Source of the DNA: Acidobacteriota bacterium
GTDB taxonomy: Bacteria > Acidobacteriota > Thermoanaerobaculia > Thermoanaerobaculales > Sulfomarinibacteraceae
DNA length: 47,638 nucleotides
Direction: 5' to 3'
Assembly: GCA_022340775.1 (NCBI GenBank)
Contig: JAJDNH010000057.1
Location: forward strand, 1-47,638
In this document: one piece after another, positions 1 through 11,460 of the stretch
Numbering within the stretch: the first letter of the stretch is position 1
How the letters are laid out: each line of letters opens with the position of its first letter
Notes under the pieces: model-generated
Told to the model about the DNA's origin: nothing
The model's database searches: none
What the model saw: only the letters and a program-made list of their open reading frames with translations
Program-made: the position numbers and the translations under genes

Positions 1-1
1 C

Positions 2-1759
2 TTCATCACTCTTCTCTTCGTGCCGGTCTTTCCGCTGCGCCAGTACCTGTGCAGGTCCTCCGGTAAGCAGTACGAGTTCTTCGGCTCGGTGCCGTTCGGT
101 GCCACGGCCTACATCTGGCGGCAGCTTCTTGTCTTGGGCGCCGTGGCTTCTTTTGCGGTCGGCGGTTTCACGGCCGTCGAGGCGGCTCGGCACAACAACG
201 TGACGTTCGCCAACGGGCTTGACCAAGCGGTGACTGCACAAATGGGGGGAACGACGGTGGAAGTACCCTCCCAGGGGTTCGCAACGCATCGGTTTACGAC
301 CGGCGAACACCATGTCTTGATCAAGGATGCTGGGGGGAAGACGATAGAGGAGGGGAACCTCCACCTCGAGAGCGGGCAGAGTGTAGTGGTCTGGAACGTT
401 CGCGGCGCGGCCCCGCTCTACCTGCAGCGTGTCCCGTATACGGCGGAGAACGCGAACGTACACATCGAGGCCCCACGGCCCGAGGTCTTCTGCGGCCAGA
501 CTCTGGTCGAGCGCAGCGGCGTGGACTTCCCCTTCAGGGAGCCGCCCTCCAGGATTGAATTGAGCTCGGGCCGGCAGGTAGAGTGGCGCACCAACCTTGA
601 TCTTGCGCCGGGAGGCTGGCGGCAGTGTGCCTCCTACCTGATCGAGAGCGGATCGCCCGAACCCGGGCTTTCCCTTGCCACAACACAGTCGAACCTTGAC
701 GACGCGACCGACGTGAGATTTCTCCATGCGCTGGAAGCTCACGCGTACGGGGAGGATGCGGCCCTGAAATGGGTAGAGCAGCAGCTGCAAGCGCACGACA
801 AGATCGACCTTCACAGGCTTCGCCAAGACATCTACAGGGGTGCCGGCCGATTCAGGGAGATCCGGGCAATCTACAGAAGGCTGTACGAGGAGCATCCCGA
901 CTCTCCGGATGCAGCTTATCTGTGGGTTCGCACGCTTCGGAGAGCGGATGCCCGGGCGCAGCTGGCACTGTTCAGAAAGCGCTGGCCTGACCACCAGTAT
1001 CTGCTCCGCTCACAGGCTTGGACACTGCACGTCGACGGCAGCTTCGCTCAGGCGCTACCTCTGTGGAAGGAGCTCGCCAGAGCGGAGCCGGCCTTCACCC
1101 AGTACGAGGCCGAGGCGCTCGTGGCACTGGGGCGTGTGAGCGATGCTCTAGCTGTTCTCAAGGCGCAGCCGGTAGCATCGGTCGACGACGCGGTCAATCT
1201 GGGCTGTGTCGCGAGATTGGCCGGCGACCCTGTCAACACCTCGGTGGTCCGCGGCCTGGCCGGTGACCCGGCCTTCACATCGGCAATGTTCCTGGCGCGC
1301 TTCTCCGGGGAAGTGCCGAAAGGAAAACTCGCGAAGGTCCACGACGACCGGAGGCGGTCGGCGATTCAGGTTGTCGCGGCGCTTCACCGAGACGGCCACA
1401 AGGCGTTTGAGCGCCTGAAGATGGCGCCCGAGGGGAGCGAGGGGTTCCTCGACCCCGACTCAACTTTGCTGCTGCTGGGTGAAGCACTCCGCGCCGGTGA
1501 TGAAGAGCAGGCGCGTCGTATCGAGGCGGCGATCCCAAAGGGAGCCTACTTCGCCAACGCGGTGCGTATGGTCATGGGCTCGGCAGACCCGGAAGACATG
1601 GAGGAGCTGCCCCTGCGGGAGCGTGCTGCCGTCGAGTTGGCCATGTCCCGGCAAGGTGGCATGAGCAGCGGCCGCGCCGAGGCCTTGAGAAGGGCTGCAC
1701 GGCGCGATGACCTCTTTTGTACAGTCGTGAGCTATGCTGCCGAGCGCTGGTCCTCCTGA
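2..1759 (+). CDS. TPR-like membrane-associated protein, 5'-truncated by window edge
   Basis: ORF 20..1759; the frame is open to base 2 (FITLLFVPVFPLRQY...), hydrophobic N-terminal part then helical TPR-like C-terminal half (FREIRAIYRRLYEEHPDSPDAAYLWVRTL). Confidence 0.6.
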   Translation, partial: FITLLFVPVFPLRQYLCRSSGKQYEFFGSVPFGATAYIWRQLLVLGAVASFAVGGFTAVEAARHNNVTFANGLDQAVTAQMGGTTVEVPSQGFATHRFTTGEHHVLIKDAGGKTIEEGNLHLESGQSVVVWNVRGAAPLYLQRVPYTAENANVHIEAPRPEVFCGQTLVERSGVDFPFREPPSRIELSSGRQVEWRTNLDLAPGGWRQCASYLIESGSPEPGLSLATTQSNLDDATDVRFLHALEAHAYGEDAALKWVEQQLQAHDKIDLHRLRQDIYRGAGRFREIRAIYRRLYEEHPDSPDAAYLWVRTLRRADARAQLALFRKRWPDHQYLLRSQAWTLHVDGSFAQALPLWKELARAEPAFTQYEAEALVALGRVSDALAVLKAQPVASVDDAVNLGCVARLAGDPVNTSVVRGLAGDPAFTSAMFLARFSGEVPKGKLAKVHDDRRRSAIQVVAALHRDGHKAFERLKMAPEGSEGFLDPDSTLLLLGEALRAGDEEQARRIEAAIPKGAYFANAVRMVMGSADPEDMEELPLRERAAVELAMSRQGGMSSGRAEALRRAARRDDLFCTVVSYAAERWSS

Positions 1760-3179
1760 CCTTTCGGACCTGCGACTCAAGGCGCTCCAGGCCGTCCTGC
1801 TCCAACTCGGCTTCTATGCGGCCGGCCTCGGCATGGTGGTGGTTCTGGTAGCGCTGCCCGTGGCTCAGATGCGGTACGAGAGGCGTGTCGGGTTTGATGG
1901 GATCATCGCCGCCTGCACTGCCGCATGGCTTGTCTGGGCCCTGATCCCACCGCTCGGGCGACGGGGTGCTCCCGGTGCATGCCTGAGCCGAACGGACTAT
2001 CCGGAGATCTACCGTCATGTCGATGATGTCGCCGACCGGATGGGAGCCAGCCCCCCCGAGGAGATTTACCTTCTTGCCGACAGCAACGCTTCGATCTCTG
2101 CGGCGCGGCACTGGTGGCGGAAGATCCACCGCTTAGGCCTGGGCCTTCCTCTCCTCCGCATACTGACTCTGGGCGAGCTCCGTTCCGTGATCGCACACGA
2201 GCTGGGTCATCGGCAGAAGGGCGATCTGCAGCTCGGTCCGTGGGTCTACGGTACACGGCAGGCCATGGCACGCTCTGTCGCAAGAATGGAGCAGGAGGGG
2301 GTTGGACTGCACTGGTTCTTCAACTGGTATGCCAGGCTGTATCTCCGGTTCTCTCAAGACGTGTCACGGCAACAGGAACTGAGCGCCGACAAGCTCGCCA
2401 GCTTGGCGTGCGGGCGCGCAGAGCTCGCAACGGCGCTCTACAAGCTCGAAACCTTGGGTGAGGCTTGGCAGGTCTTCTGGGAGGACGCTTGCTTTCCGGT
2501 TCTGGATCAGGGCCTCCGGCCTCCGTTGTTTGGCGGGTTCGGATTGTTCCTGCAACAGCCCTGGGTAAGTGAGCGCCTCAGCCAGTCCGGCACCGAGGGC
2601 AGGGTGACCACTGGTCCGTACGACAGCCATCCAAGCCTGGCCGACAGGTGTCTGGCACTGGGCGTCAAGTCGGCTCCGCGCCGTCCGGAAGATTGGACTC
2701 CGGCTGTTGACGAGTTGGGAATCGAAGTCGACTCTCTGGAGGAGAGGCTCGCACGGTACTTGGCCGTCGGCCACCGGAGTTTCCCAGTCGTGAGGTGGGA
2801 CGAAGTGGGAGAGCGAGTCTGGCTACCGCGCTGGTCGTCAGAGGTCGCTCCCTATGAGCGCGTCCTGTCGTCGCTTGGTATTCGCCAGGTTGGCGAGGCT
2901 ATGACCGATCTCGACAAGTGGGCGCCGCGCCTTCGGCCTCCCGGACCTGCCCTCCTGAGCCCGGAGGCGGGGCGGCGCCGGGCGGCAAGGTTGCTGGCGC
3001 AGTGGCTCTGCCTCCTGCTGGCCCGTGGCGGCTTTCGTCTCGAGATGATGCCGGGGAGTCCGGTCTCCTTCGAGAGGCAAGGGACCAGTATCCAGCCGTT
3101 CGTGACGATCGGGGCCCTGTATGATGGCAAGAAGACGATCAACGACTGGAACAACCTGTGCGCCGAGCTGAATGTCTAG
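1734..3179 (+). CDS. M48 family metallopeptidase
   Basis: HELGH zinc motif (SVIAHELGHRQKGDLQLG), N-terminal hydrophobic segments; overlaps upstream ORF by 26 nt. Confidence 0.8.
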   Translation: MLPSAGPPDLSDLRLKALQAVLLQLGFYAAGLGMVVVLVALPVAQMRYERRVGFDGIIAACTAAWLVWALIPPLGRRGAPGACLSRTDYPEIYRHVDDVADRMGASPPEEIYLLADSNASISAARHWWRKIHRLGLGLPLLRILTLGELRSVIAHELGHRQKGDLQLGPWVYGTRQAMARSVARMEQEGVGLHWFFNWYARLYLRFSQDVSRQQELSADKLASLACGRAELATALYKLETLGEAWQVFWEDACFPVLDQGLRPPLFGGFGLFLQQPWVSERLSQSGTEGRVTTGPYDSHPSLADRCLALGVKSAPRRPEDWTPAVDELGIEVDSLEERLARYLAVGHRSFPVVRWDEVGERVWLPRWSSEVAPYERVLSSLGIRQVGEAMTDLDKWAPRLRPPGPALLSPEAGRRRAARLLAQWLCLLLARGGFRLEMMPGSPVSFERQGTSIQPFVTIGALYDGKKTINDWNNLCAELNV

Positions 3180-3218
3180 CTGAGGGGGGCCGGCCTTTCC
3201 CTGACCCCCCGATCCCAG

Positions 3219-4514
3219 CTACTCGTCATCCGTGCTGAATGCGGACGTGCCGGTGATGAGGCGGGCGGAGCGGTTCCAGGTCAGGTAGCTCCACATCCAC
3301 TGCAGGAGAACCAGCAGCCGGTTCTCGAACGCCACCAGCTTCATCAGGTGCACGAACAACCACGCCAGCCAGGCGGGCAGCCCAGAGAAGTGCAGCGGAC
3401 CGATGTCCGCCACCGCGGCGGCGCGCCCAATGGTGGCCATCGTTCCGAGGTCACGGTAGCGGAAAGGCGCACGGGCTTTGCCCGTGAGCCTTGCCTTGAT
3501 CAGCCTGGCCGCATAGGTGCCCTGCTGAACGGCAACTGGGGCGACTCCCGGCAGTGGCTCGCCTTTGTGATCAGCGCAGTGCGCCATGTCTCCCAGCACC
3601 AGGATCTCGGGATAATCGGGCACTGACAGGTCGGGTGCCACCACAACCCTCCCGGCCGAGTCGAGCTCCGCTCCCGCCCTGGCGGCCAGGACCCTTCCCA
3701 GCGGCGAACCCTTGTTTCCCGCCGCCCACAGCACCGTGTGGGCCGGGATGCGAATCTCCCGTTCCCGGCGTCGGACGACGACCCGCTCGCGCTCGATGCC
3801 GGTCACCATGCACTCGGTGGCGACCTTGACGCCGAGCCTGGAAAGGGTGTCGCGGGCGCGGGCGGAGAGCCGCTCGGGGTAGTCGGGGAGGATGCGGTCG
3901 CCGGCCTCGACGAGGACGATCTGCGCGGTCGTCGGGTCGATCGCACGGAAGTCTCCCCGCAGCGTGTGCCGGGCGATCTCGGCCAGCGCCCCGGCCAGCT
4001 CGACGCCGGTGGGGCCCCCGCCGACAACGACGAAGGTCAGGCTGGCGCGCAGACGGGCCGGGCTGCGATTGCGCTCACGTTCGGCGCGCTCGAAGGCCAG
4101 CAGCACCCGGCGGCGGATCTCAGTCGCGTCCTCGACGGTCTTCAGACCAGGAGCCAGCGGCTCCCAGCCCTGGTTGCCGAAGTAGTGATGCCGGGAGCCG
4201 GCGGCCACGATCAGTGTGTCGTACGCCAGCTCGTCCTCGTCGAGCACGACTCGCCGCCCCCCCGGGTCGATGTTCCGCACGTTGGCCAGGAGGACCCGCG
4301 TGTTAGTCTGCCGCCCGAGAACCGCTCGAAGGGGGGCCGAGATGTTGGCGGGGGAGAGCGCGCCCGTCGCGACCTGATAGAGAAGGGGCTGGAACAGGTG
4401 GAAGTTGCGCCGGTCGACCAGCGTCACGCGTACCGGTGCCCGGCGCAGGGCCTTGGCCGCAGCCAGCCCCGCGAAGCCGCCGCCAACGATGACAACATGA
4501 TGCTCATTGCTCAT
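3219..4514 (-). CDS. ndh: NAD(P)/FAD-dependent oxidoreductase, type II NADH dehydrogenase
   Basis: FAD Rossmann motif VVIVGGGFAGLAAAKALRR, second nucleotide site VVVGGGPTGVELAGALAE, NDH-2-like C-terminus; start taken at MSNEHH. Confidence 0.88.
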   Translation of the reverse strand: MSNEHHVVIVGGGFAGLAAAKALRRAPVRVTLVDRRNFHLFQPLLYQVATGALSPANISAPLRAVLGRQTNTRVLLANVRNIDPGGRRVVLDEDELAYDTLIVAAGSRHHYFGNQGWEPLAPGLKTVEDATEIRRRVLLAFERAERERNRSPARLRASLTFVVVGGGPTGVELAGALAEIARHTLRGDFRAIDPTTAQIVLVEAGDRILPDYPERLSARARDTLSRLGVKVATECMVTGIERERVVVRRREREIRIPAHTVLWAAGNKGSPLGRVLAARAGAELDSAGRVVVAPDLSVPDYPEILVLGDMAHCADHKGEPLPGVAPVAVQQGTYAARLIKARLTGKARAPFRYRDLGTMATIGRAAAVADIGPLHFSGLPAWLAWLFVHLMKLVAFENRLLVLLQWMWSYLTWNRSARLITGTSAFSTDDE

Positions 4515-4607
4515 TTGTCTCTTCTCCCCGCCCGGGACTGAACCAACCATAGCCCGGCAAACGCTATTCCGTGTGTCATCTGGCAGGCCGGGTTATGCTT
4601 TACGCCG

Positions 4608-5543
4608 GTGATGGAGAGATCCGATCTCGCCGTCAGCTGCCGTGGCCTGGTCAAGCGCTACGGGGAGCTGGTTGCCGTCGCCGGCATCGACCTCGAGGTG
4701 AGGCGCGGCGAGTGCTTCGGTCTCCTCGGGCCCAACGGCGCCGGCAAGACGACGACGATGGAGGTGCTTGAAGGGCTGCTGACAGCCAACGATGGCGCGG
4801 TTGAGGTCCTCGGCAGCCGGTGGGGCGGCGACGACCGGGCGCTGCGAGAGCGGCTCGGCGTGCAGCTGCAGGAGACCCAGCTTTCGGAGAAGCTGACGGT
4901 TCGCGAAACGATCCGCCTGTTTCGCAGCTTCTACGTGCGCGGGCGAGAGGTGGGCGAGGTCATCCGTCTGGTGGAGCTGGACGCCAAGGCGAAGGCCCGC
5001 GTGGGGAAGCTGTCCGGCGGCCAACGGCAGCGCCTGGCGCTTGCCTGTGCCCTGGTGTGCGACCCGGAGCTGCTCTTCCTCGACGAGCCGACAACCGGCC
5101 TCGACCCGCAGGCGCGGCTCAGCGTGTGGAGGATCCTCGAGCGCTACCGTCAGACCGGCGGCACGGTGCTGTTGACCACCCACTACATGGAGGAGGCGGC
5201 GCGGCTGTGCGACCGTGTCGCGATCATCGACCATGGCCGCATCATCGCCCTCGGCTCGCCGGCGGAGCTGGTGGCCAGCCTGGGCGCCGATCAGGTGGTG
5301 GAGGTGCGGGCGCGAGGCGAAGTGGCGCCGGAGACCCTCGCCGGGCTGCCGGGGGTCAGCGGGGTCACCGCGGTGGACGGCAGCTTGCGCCTGGCCGTGC
5401 GCGAGATCGGAACTCTGCTGCCGGCGCTTCTCAACGAGCTCGAGCGTCACCAGGCCTCGCTGGAGAAGCTCACCACCCATGAGGCCACCCTCGAGGATCT
5501 GTTCGTCTACCTCACCGGCCGCGAGCTTCGTGATGATGATTGA
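4608..5543 (+). CDS. ABC transporter ATP-binding protein
   Basis: Walker A GPNGAGKTTT, signature LSGGQRQRL, Walker B LLFLDEPTTGLD. Confidence 0.95.
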   Translation: MMERSDLAVSCRGLVKRYGELVAVAGIDLEVRRGECFGLLGPNGAGKTTTMEVLEGLLTANDGAVEVLGSRWGGDDRALRERLGVQLQETQLSEKLTVRETIRLFRSFYVRGREVGEVIRLVELDAKAKARVGKLSGGQRQRLALACALVCDPELLFLDEPTTGLDPQARLSVWRILERYRQTGGTVLLTTHYMEEAARLCDRVAIIDHGRIIALGSPAELVASLGADQVVEVRARGEVAPETLAGLPGVSGVTAVDGSLRLAVREIGTLLPALLNELERHQASLEKLTTHEATLEDLFVYLTGRELRDDD

Positions 5544-6612
5544 CAACGCCCGTTTCCGCCGCCTCCGTCCGCTGGCGGAGCTGACCCGGGTGCGGATGCT
5601 GGAGTTCATCCGCGAGCCGGAGGCGGTGTTCTGGGTGTTCGTCTTCCCCGTCCTGCTGGCGGTCGCTCTCGGCATCGCGTTCCGCGCCAAGCCGGTGAGC
5701 TCGCTCGAGGTGGCCGTGGCCGCCGAGCCCGCCGCTGCCAGCCGGATCGAGGCACTCTTACACGGTGCCCCAGGGCTTCGGGTCCACCTCATGGGCAAGG
5801 CTGAGGCCGACCACGCCCTGCGCTCGGGCCGGGTCGACGTGGTGGTCGAGGCGTCCGGGGTGGGCGAGGGTATGCCGCAGGACGTGACGTACAGGTACGA
5901 CCCGACCCGCGCCGAGGGACGCGCCGCACATCTGGCGGTCGACGCAGCGCTCGAAAAGGCGCTCGGTCGAACGGACGTGCTCGAGGCGCACGAGGAACGG
6001 GTGTCACGGCACGGGTCGCGCTACATCGACTTCCTGATTCCGGGCCTGGTGGGGCTCAACCTGATGGGAAGCGGTCTCTGGGGTCTCGGCTTCGCCGTCG
6101 TCTCGGCCCGCACCAGGAAGCTGCTCAAGCGGTTCGCTGTCACGCCGATGTACCGCTCCCACTACCTGCTGTCGTTCATGCTGTCGCGCCTGCTGTTCAT
6201 GGTCCTGGAGGTGGCCGCCATCGTCGGCTTCGGGTGGGCGGCGTTCGGGGTCCGGGTCAACGGCTCGTTCGCCGCCCTGGCGGTGGTGTCGGTGGCCGGC
6301 GCCATGACGTTCGCCGGCGTCGGCTTGCTGGTGGCGGCGCGCCCGAAGACGATTGAAGGGGTCTCCGGCTGGATGAATCTGGTGATGCTGCCAATGTGGC
6401 TGCTGTCGGGCAGCTTCTTCTCCTACGAGCGCTTTCCGCAAATCGTGCAGCCGGTTATCCGCGCCCTTCCGCTGACGGCTCTCAACGACGCTCTTCGCCT
6501 GATCATGAACGCGGGCTCGCCGTTGGCTGCCACCTGGTCGCAGCTGGCGGTCATGGCGCTGTGGGCGCTCGTGAGCTTCGCCCTCGCCCTGCGCATCTTC
6601 CGGTGGACCTAG
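5533..6612 (+). CDS. ABC-2 type transporter permease
   Basis: Start MMIDNARFRRLRPLAELTRVRMLEF inside a longer ORF; multiple TM segments; overlaps the ATPase stop. Confidence 0.88.
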   Translation: MMIDNARFRRLRPLAELTRVRMLEFIREPEAVFWVFVFPVLLAVALGIAFRAKPVSSLEVAVAAEPAAASRIEALLHGAPGLRVHLMGKAEADHALRSGRVDVVVEASGVGEGMPQDVTYRYDPTRAEGRAAHLAVDAALEKALGRTDVLEAHEERVSRHGSRYIDFLIPGLVGLNLMGSGLWGLGFAVVSARTRKLLKRFAVTPMYRSHYLLSFMLSRLLFMVLEVAAIVGFGWAAFGVRVNGSFAALAVVSVAGAMTFAGVGLLVAARPKTIEGVSGWMNLVMLPMWLLSGSFFSYERFPQIVQPVIRALPLTALNDALRLIMNAGSPLAATWSQLAVMALWALVSFALALRIFRWT

Positions 6613-6674
6613 GCGAGGGCAGCACAGACGGCGAGTGAGGGCGGATACAATCGCGTGGCGGGAGGGCATATTAA

Positions 6675-7238
6675 ATGGGCGAACGCCATCGGCATGGTCA
6701 CCGGTTCCGCGGAAAACCTCGAGACCTGCGGGCGCCGGACCGGGTCGAGCGCCTCGAGGTCGGACGCGTGGTGGGGCTGAGCTTGGAAGGCCTGGACATC
6801 ACCACGGCGCTGGATGTCGGAACCGGCTCCGGTATCTTCGCTGAGGCTTTCGCCGGCATCGGCCTCCAAGTCACGGGGGTCGACGCCAACCCCGAGATGC
6901 TTCTCGTCGCTGCAGAGCACGTGCCTGGCGGCGAGCTCCGGAAGGCGCGGGCGGAGAAGTTGCCGTTCATGGACGGCTCGTTCGATCTTGTGTTCCTGGG
7001 CCACGTGCTGCACGAGACGGATCAGCCGGTGCAGGCTCTAAAGGAGGCGCGGAGAGTTGCCAAGAGAAGGGTCGTCGTCCTCGAGTGGCCGTGCCGGGAG
7101 GAGGAGCACGGGCCACCGCTTGCCCACCGGCTCAGCCACGCCGCGGTGGAAAGCCTGGCAGCAGAGGCGGGTTACGGGGCCGTGGAGACCCTGCAGCTGA
7201 CCCACATGGACCTTTACCGCCTCGGAGTTGGCCCGTGA
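6675..7238 (+). CDS. Class I SAM-dependent methyltransferase
   Basis: ALDVGTGSGIFAEAFA motif I; FDLVFLGHVLHETD motif typical of UbiE-like methyltransferases. Confidence 0.85.
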   Translation: MGERHRHGHRFRGKPRDLRAPDRVERLEVGRVVGLSLEGLDITTALDVGTGSGIFAEAFAGIGLQVTGVDANPEMLLVAAEHVPGGELRKARAEKLPFMDGSFDLVFLGHVLHETDQPVQALKEARRVAKRRVVVLEWPCREEEHGPPLAHRLSHAAVESLAAEAGYGAVETLQLTHMDLYRLGVGP

Positions 7239-7471
7239 CCGGCAGCGTCACCACGACCTCGACGATCACCTGTCCGCGCTGCGGCGGGTGCTCGACCGAG
7301 ACCATGCCTACCGACGCATGCGTGTTCTTCTACCAGTGTCCACACTGTCAGGCGATGTTGCAGCCGCGTCCGGGCGACTGCTGCGTGTTCTGCTCCTACG
7401 GCGATGTCAGGTGCCCGCCGAAACAGACCGGGGACGGCGCCGGCTGTTGTGAGGTTCCCGGGCACGAGTGA
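7235..7471 (+). CDS. GDCCVxC-type cysteine-rich small protein
   Basis: GTG start in GTGA overlap with upstream stop; MTGSVTTTSTITCPRCGGCSTETMPTDACVFFYQCPHCQAMLQPRPGDCCVFCSYGDVRCPPKQ contains GDCCVFCSYG motif. Confidence 0.8.
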   Translation: MTGSVTTTSTITCPRCGGCSTETMPTDACVFFYQCPHCQAMLQPRPGDCCVFCSYGDVRCPPKQTGDGAGCCEVPGHE

Positions 7472-7535
7472 CACGCCGAGACCTTCCGGTGGTAGAGTGA
7501 AGAATCCAACCGAGTCGTTACCGGGGAGGAGGGCG

Positions 7536-7673
7536 ATGGGACACAGATGGGTGTCCACGGCCGTGGCGGTGGCCGCAATCGCTGCGGTTGTCGCAGGGTG
7601 TACCTGCAGCGCAGCCAAGCGAACGGAGCAGAACGAGCAGCCGGCCGAGGAAGGGAAGGTCGCCGAGGATTAG
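7536..7673 (+). CDS. Small putative lipoprotein (45 aa)
   Basis: MGHRWVSTAVAVAAIAAVVAGCTCSAAKRTEQNEQ...; signal peptide with VVAGC lipobox. Confidence 0.5.
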   Translation: MGHRWVSTAVAVAAIAAVVAGCTCSAAKRTEQNEQPAEEGKVAED

Positions 7674-7725
7674 GTCCGAAGGTCCGGACGTAGACTAGAG
7701 AGAAGGAGAGGGAGGAGATCCGGAG

Positions 7726-8151
7726 ATGAGTACCGACCAGGAGCAGCTGCAGCTACTGTCAATCTTCCACTATGTGGTCGGCGGGCTGATGGCGCTGGTG
7801 GCCTGCATCCCGTTCATCCACTTCTTTATCGGGCTGGCTCTGACCGCCGGGTGGTTCGAAAAGCCGGAGCCGGACGTTGCGCCCATAGGTATCGTCCTGA
7901 TGCTGATCGCCGGCCTCTTCATCGTCTGCGGATGGACGCTGGCGGTACTCATGATCGTGGCCGGGCGGTTCCTGGCCAAGCGGCAACACCGCACCTTCTG
8001 CATTGTGGTGGCGGCGATGGCGTGCCTGTTCATGCCTTTCGGCACGATCCTCGGTGTTTTCACGATCGTCGTCCTGATGCGTGAATCGGTGCAGGCGCTG
8101 TTCGAGGGCGGCAAACAAGCCGCCCCTCCTCCAGCGCCGGCGGAGGGGTAG
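7726..8151 (+). CDS. Hypothetical multi-pass membrane protein
   Basis: 141 aa, four hydrophobic segments, RBS-like ggaggagat upstream. Confidence 0.7.
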   Translation: MSTDQEQLQLLSIFHYVVGGLMALVACIPFIHFFIGLALTAGWFEKPEPDVAPIGIVLMLIAGLFIVCGWTLAVLMIVAGRFLAKRQHRTFCIVVAAMACLFMPFGTILGVFTIVVLMRESVQALFEGGKQAAPPPAPAEG

Positions 8152-8744
8152 TGCCGCCTGAGGACGCCGGAAAACGCGGGCCGCGTCTGATGCTGGTGCC
8201 GTTCAGTCGCCAGCAGTTCGACCTCCTGATCGAGTGGACGCCGAACGCCGAGTTCCTGCTGCAGTGGGCGGGTTCACAGCTCGAGTACCCCCTGACGCGC
8301 GCCCAGCTCCAGCTGCTGCTGGAGACCGGGGCCCGCAAGCCCCCTTCGTGCTACCTCTTTGGCGTCTGTGATCCGCGCGACGGGTCGATCGTCGGCCACG
8401 GCGAGATCGGCCAGGTGGACCGTCGAAACCACTCCGCCCACCTGATGCGCATACTCCTCGGGCCGCCCCAGCTGAGGGGCCGGGGGTTGGGGGGCGAGAT
8501 CGTCCGCGAGCTGGCACGCTTTGCCTTCGAGAGGCTGGCCGTGCACCGGCTCAGCCTGGCCGTGTTCGAGCGCAATGCGGTGGCCATACGGTGCTACGAG
8601 AGGGTCGGCTTCCGCCTCGAGGGGACGTTGAGGGATGCCCGGTGCCACGGTTCCGAGTACTGGAACCTGTGCCTGATGGCGATGCTGCGCCCGGAGTGGG
8701 AGCGGCGAGAGGCCACGCCCACGGGGAGCGACCCGGAGCGCTGA
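8151..8744 (+). CDS. GNAT family N-acetyltransferase (RimJ/RimL type)
   Basis: LRGRGLGGEIVRELARFAFERLAVHRLSLAVFERNAVAIRCYERVGFRLEGTLRD. Confidence 0.88.
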   Translation: MPPEDAGKRGPRLMLVPFSRQQFDLLIEWTPNAEFLLQWAGSQLEYPLTRAQLQLLLETGARKPPSCYLFGVCDPRDGSIVGHGEIGQVDRRNHSAHLMRILLGPPQLRGRGLGGEIVRELARFAFERLAVHRLSLAVFERNAVAIRCYERVGFRLEGTLRDARCHGSEYWNLCLMAMLRPEWERREATPTGSDPER

Positions 8745-8778
8745 GTCAGCGCAGCGGTGCGCGGGTGCTGCGACAACA

Positions 8779-8800
8779 ACGGCCGGCATGAGCCGGCCGT
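8779..8800. terminator. Putative terminator hairpin between convergent genes
   Basis: ACGGCCGGC-ATGA-GCCGGCCGT, perfect 9-bp stem, between GNAT(+) and pnp(-); no strong U-tract. Confidence 0.5.
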
Positions 8801-8825
8801 GAGGATTTCAGTCGAACGGGTCAGG

Positions 8826-11081
<2,256 letters not shown>

Positions 11082-11093
11082 TCCGTTGGGTCC

Positions 11094-11363
11094 TTACCCG
11101 CGCAGTCCGAGCCGTTTCACGAGCTCGCGGTAGCGTTTGATGTCCTTTTGCTTGAGGTACTCGAGCAAACGGCGCCTCCGCCCGACGAGACGGAGGAGAC
11201 CGCGCCGCGAGTGGAAGTCCTTCTTGTGGGTCTTGAAGTGCTCGGTCAGGTACTGAATTCTGTGGGTCAGCAGCGCGACCTGCACCTCGGGAGAACCGGT
11301 GTCCCCGGTGTGGGTCCGGAACTCGTCGATGATGCCGGGTTTCTGGATGTCGAAGTGGCTCAC
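11094..11363 (-). CDS. rpsO: 30S ribosomal protein S15
   Basis: [64 protein letters not shown] start preceded by GGAGGAG. Confidence 0.97.
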   Translation of the reverse strand: MSHFDIQKPGIIDEFRTHTGDTGSPEVQVALLTHRIQYLTEHFKTHKKDFHSRRGLLRLVGRRRRLLEYLKQKDIKRYRELVKRLGLRG

Positions 11364-11460
11364 GTTCTCCTCCAAAGGTTACACAACCTCCGCGCGCGGA
11401 GGCAGGGGTACGTTACCAGGATGTGGCCCGCCTGGCAATAGATGGGTGATGTTCGTGCCT

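Noticed and set aside
3180-3218. G-run/C-run pair (ggggggcc...gacccccc) between M48 protease and ndh as terminator
   Set aside because: Stem is short and G/C homopolymeric with no U-tract on either strand; too weak to call.
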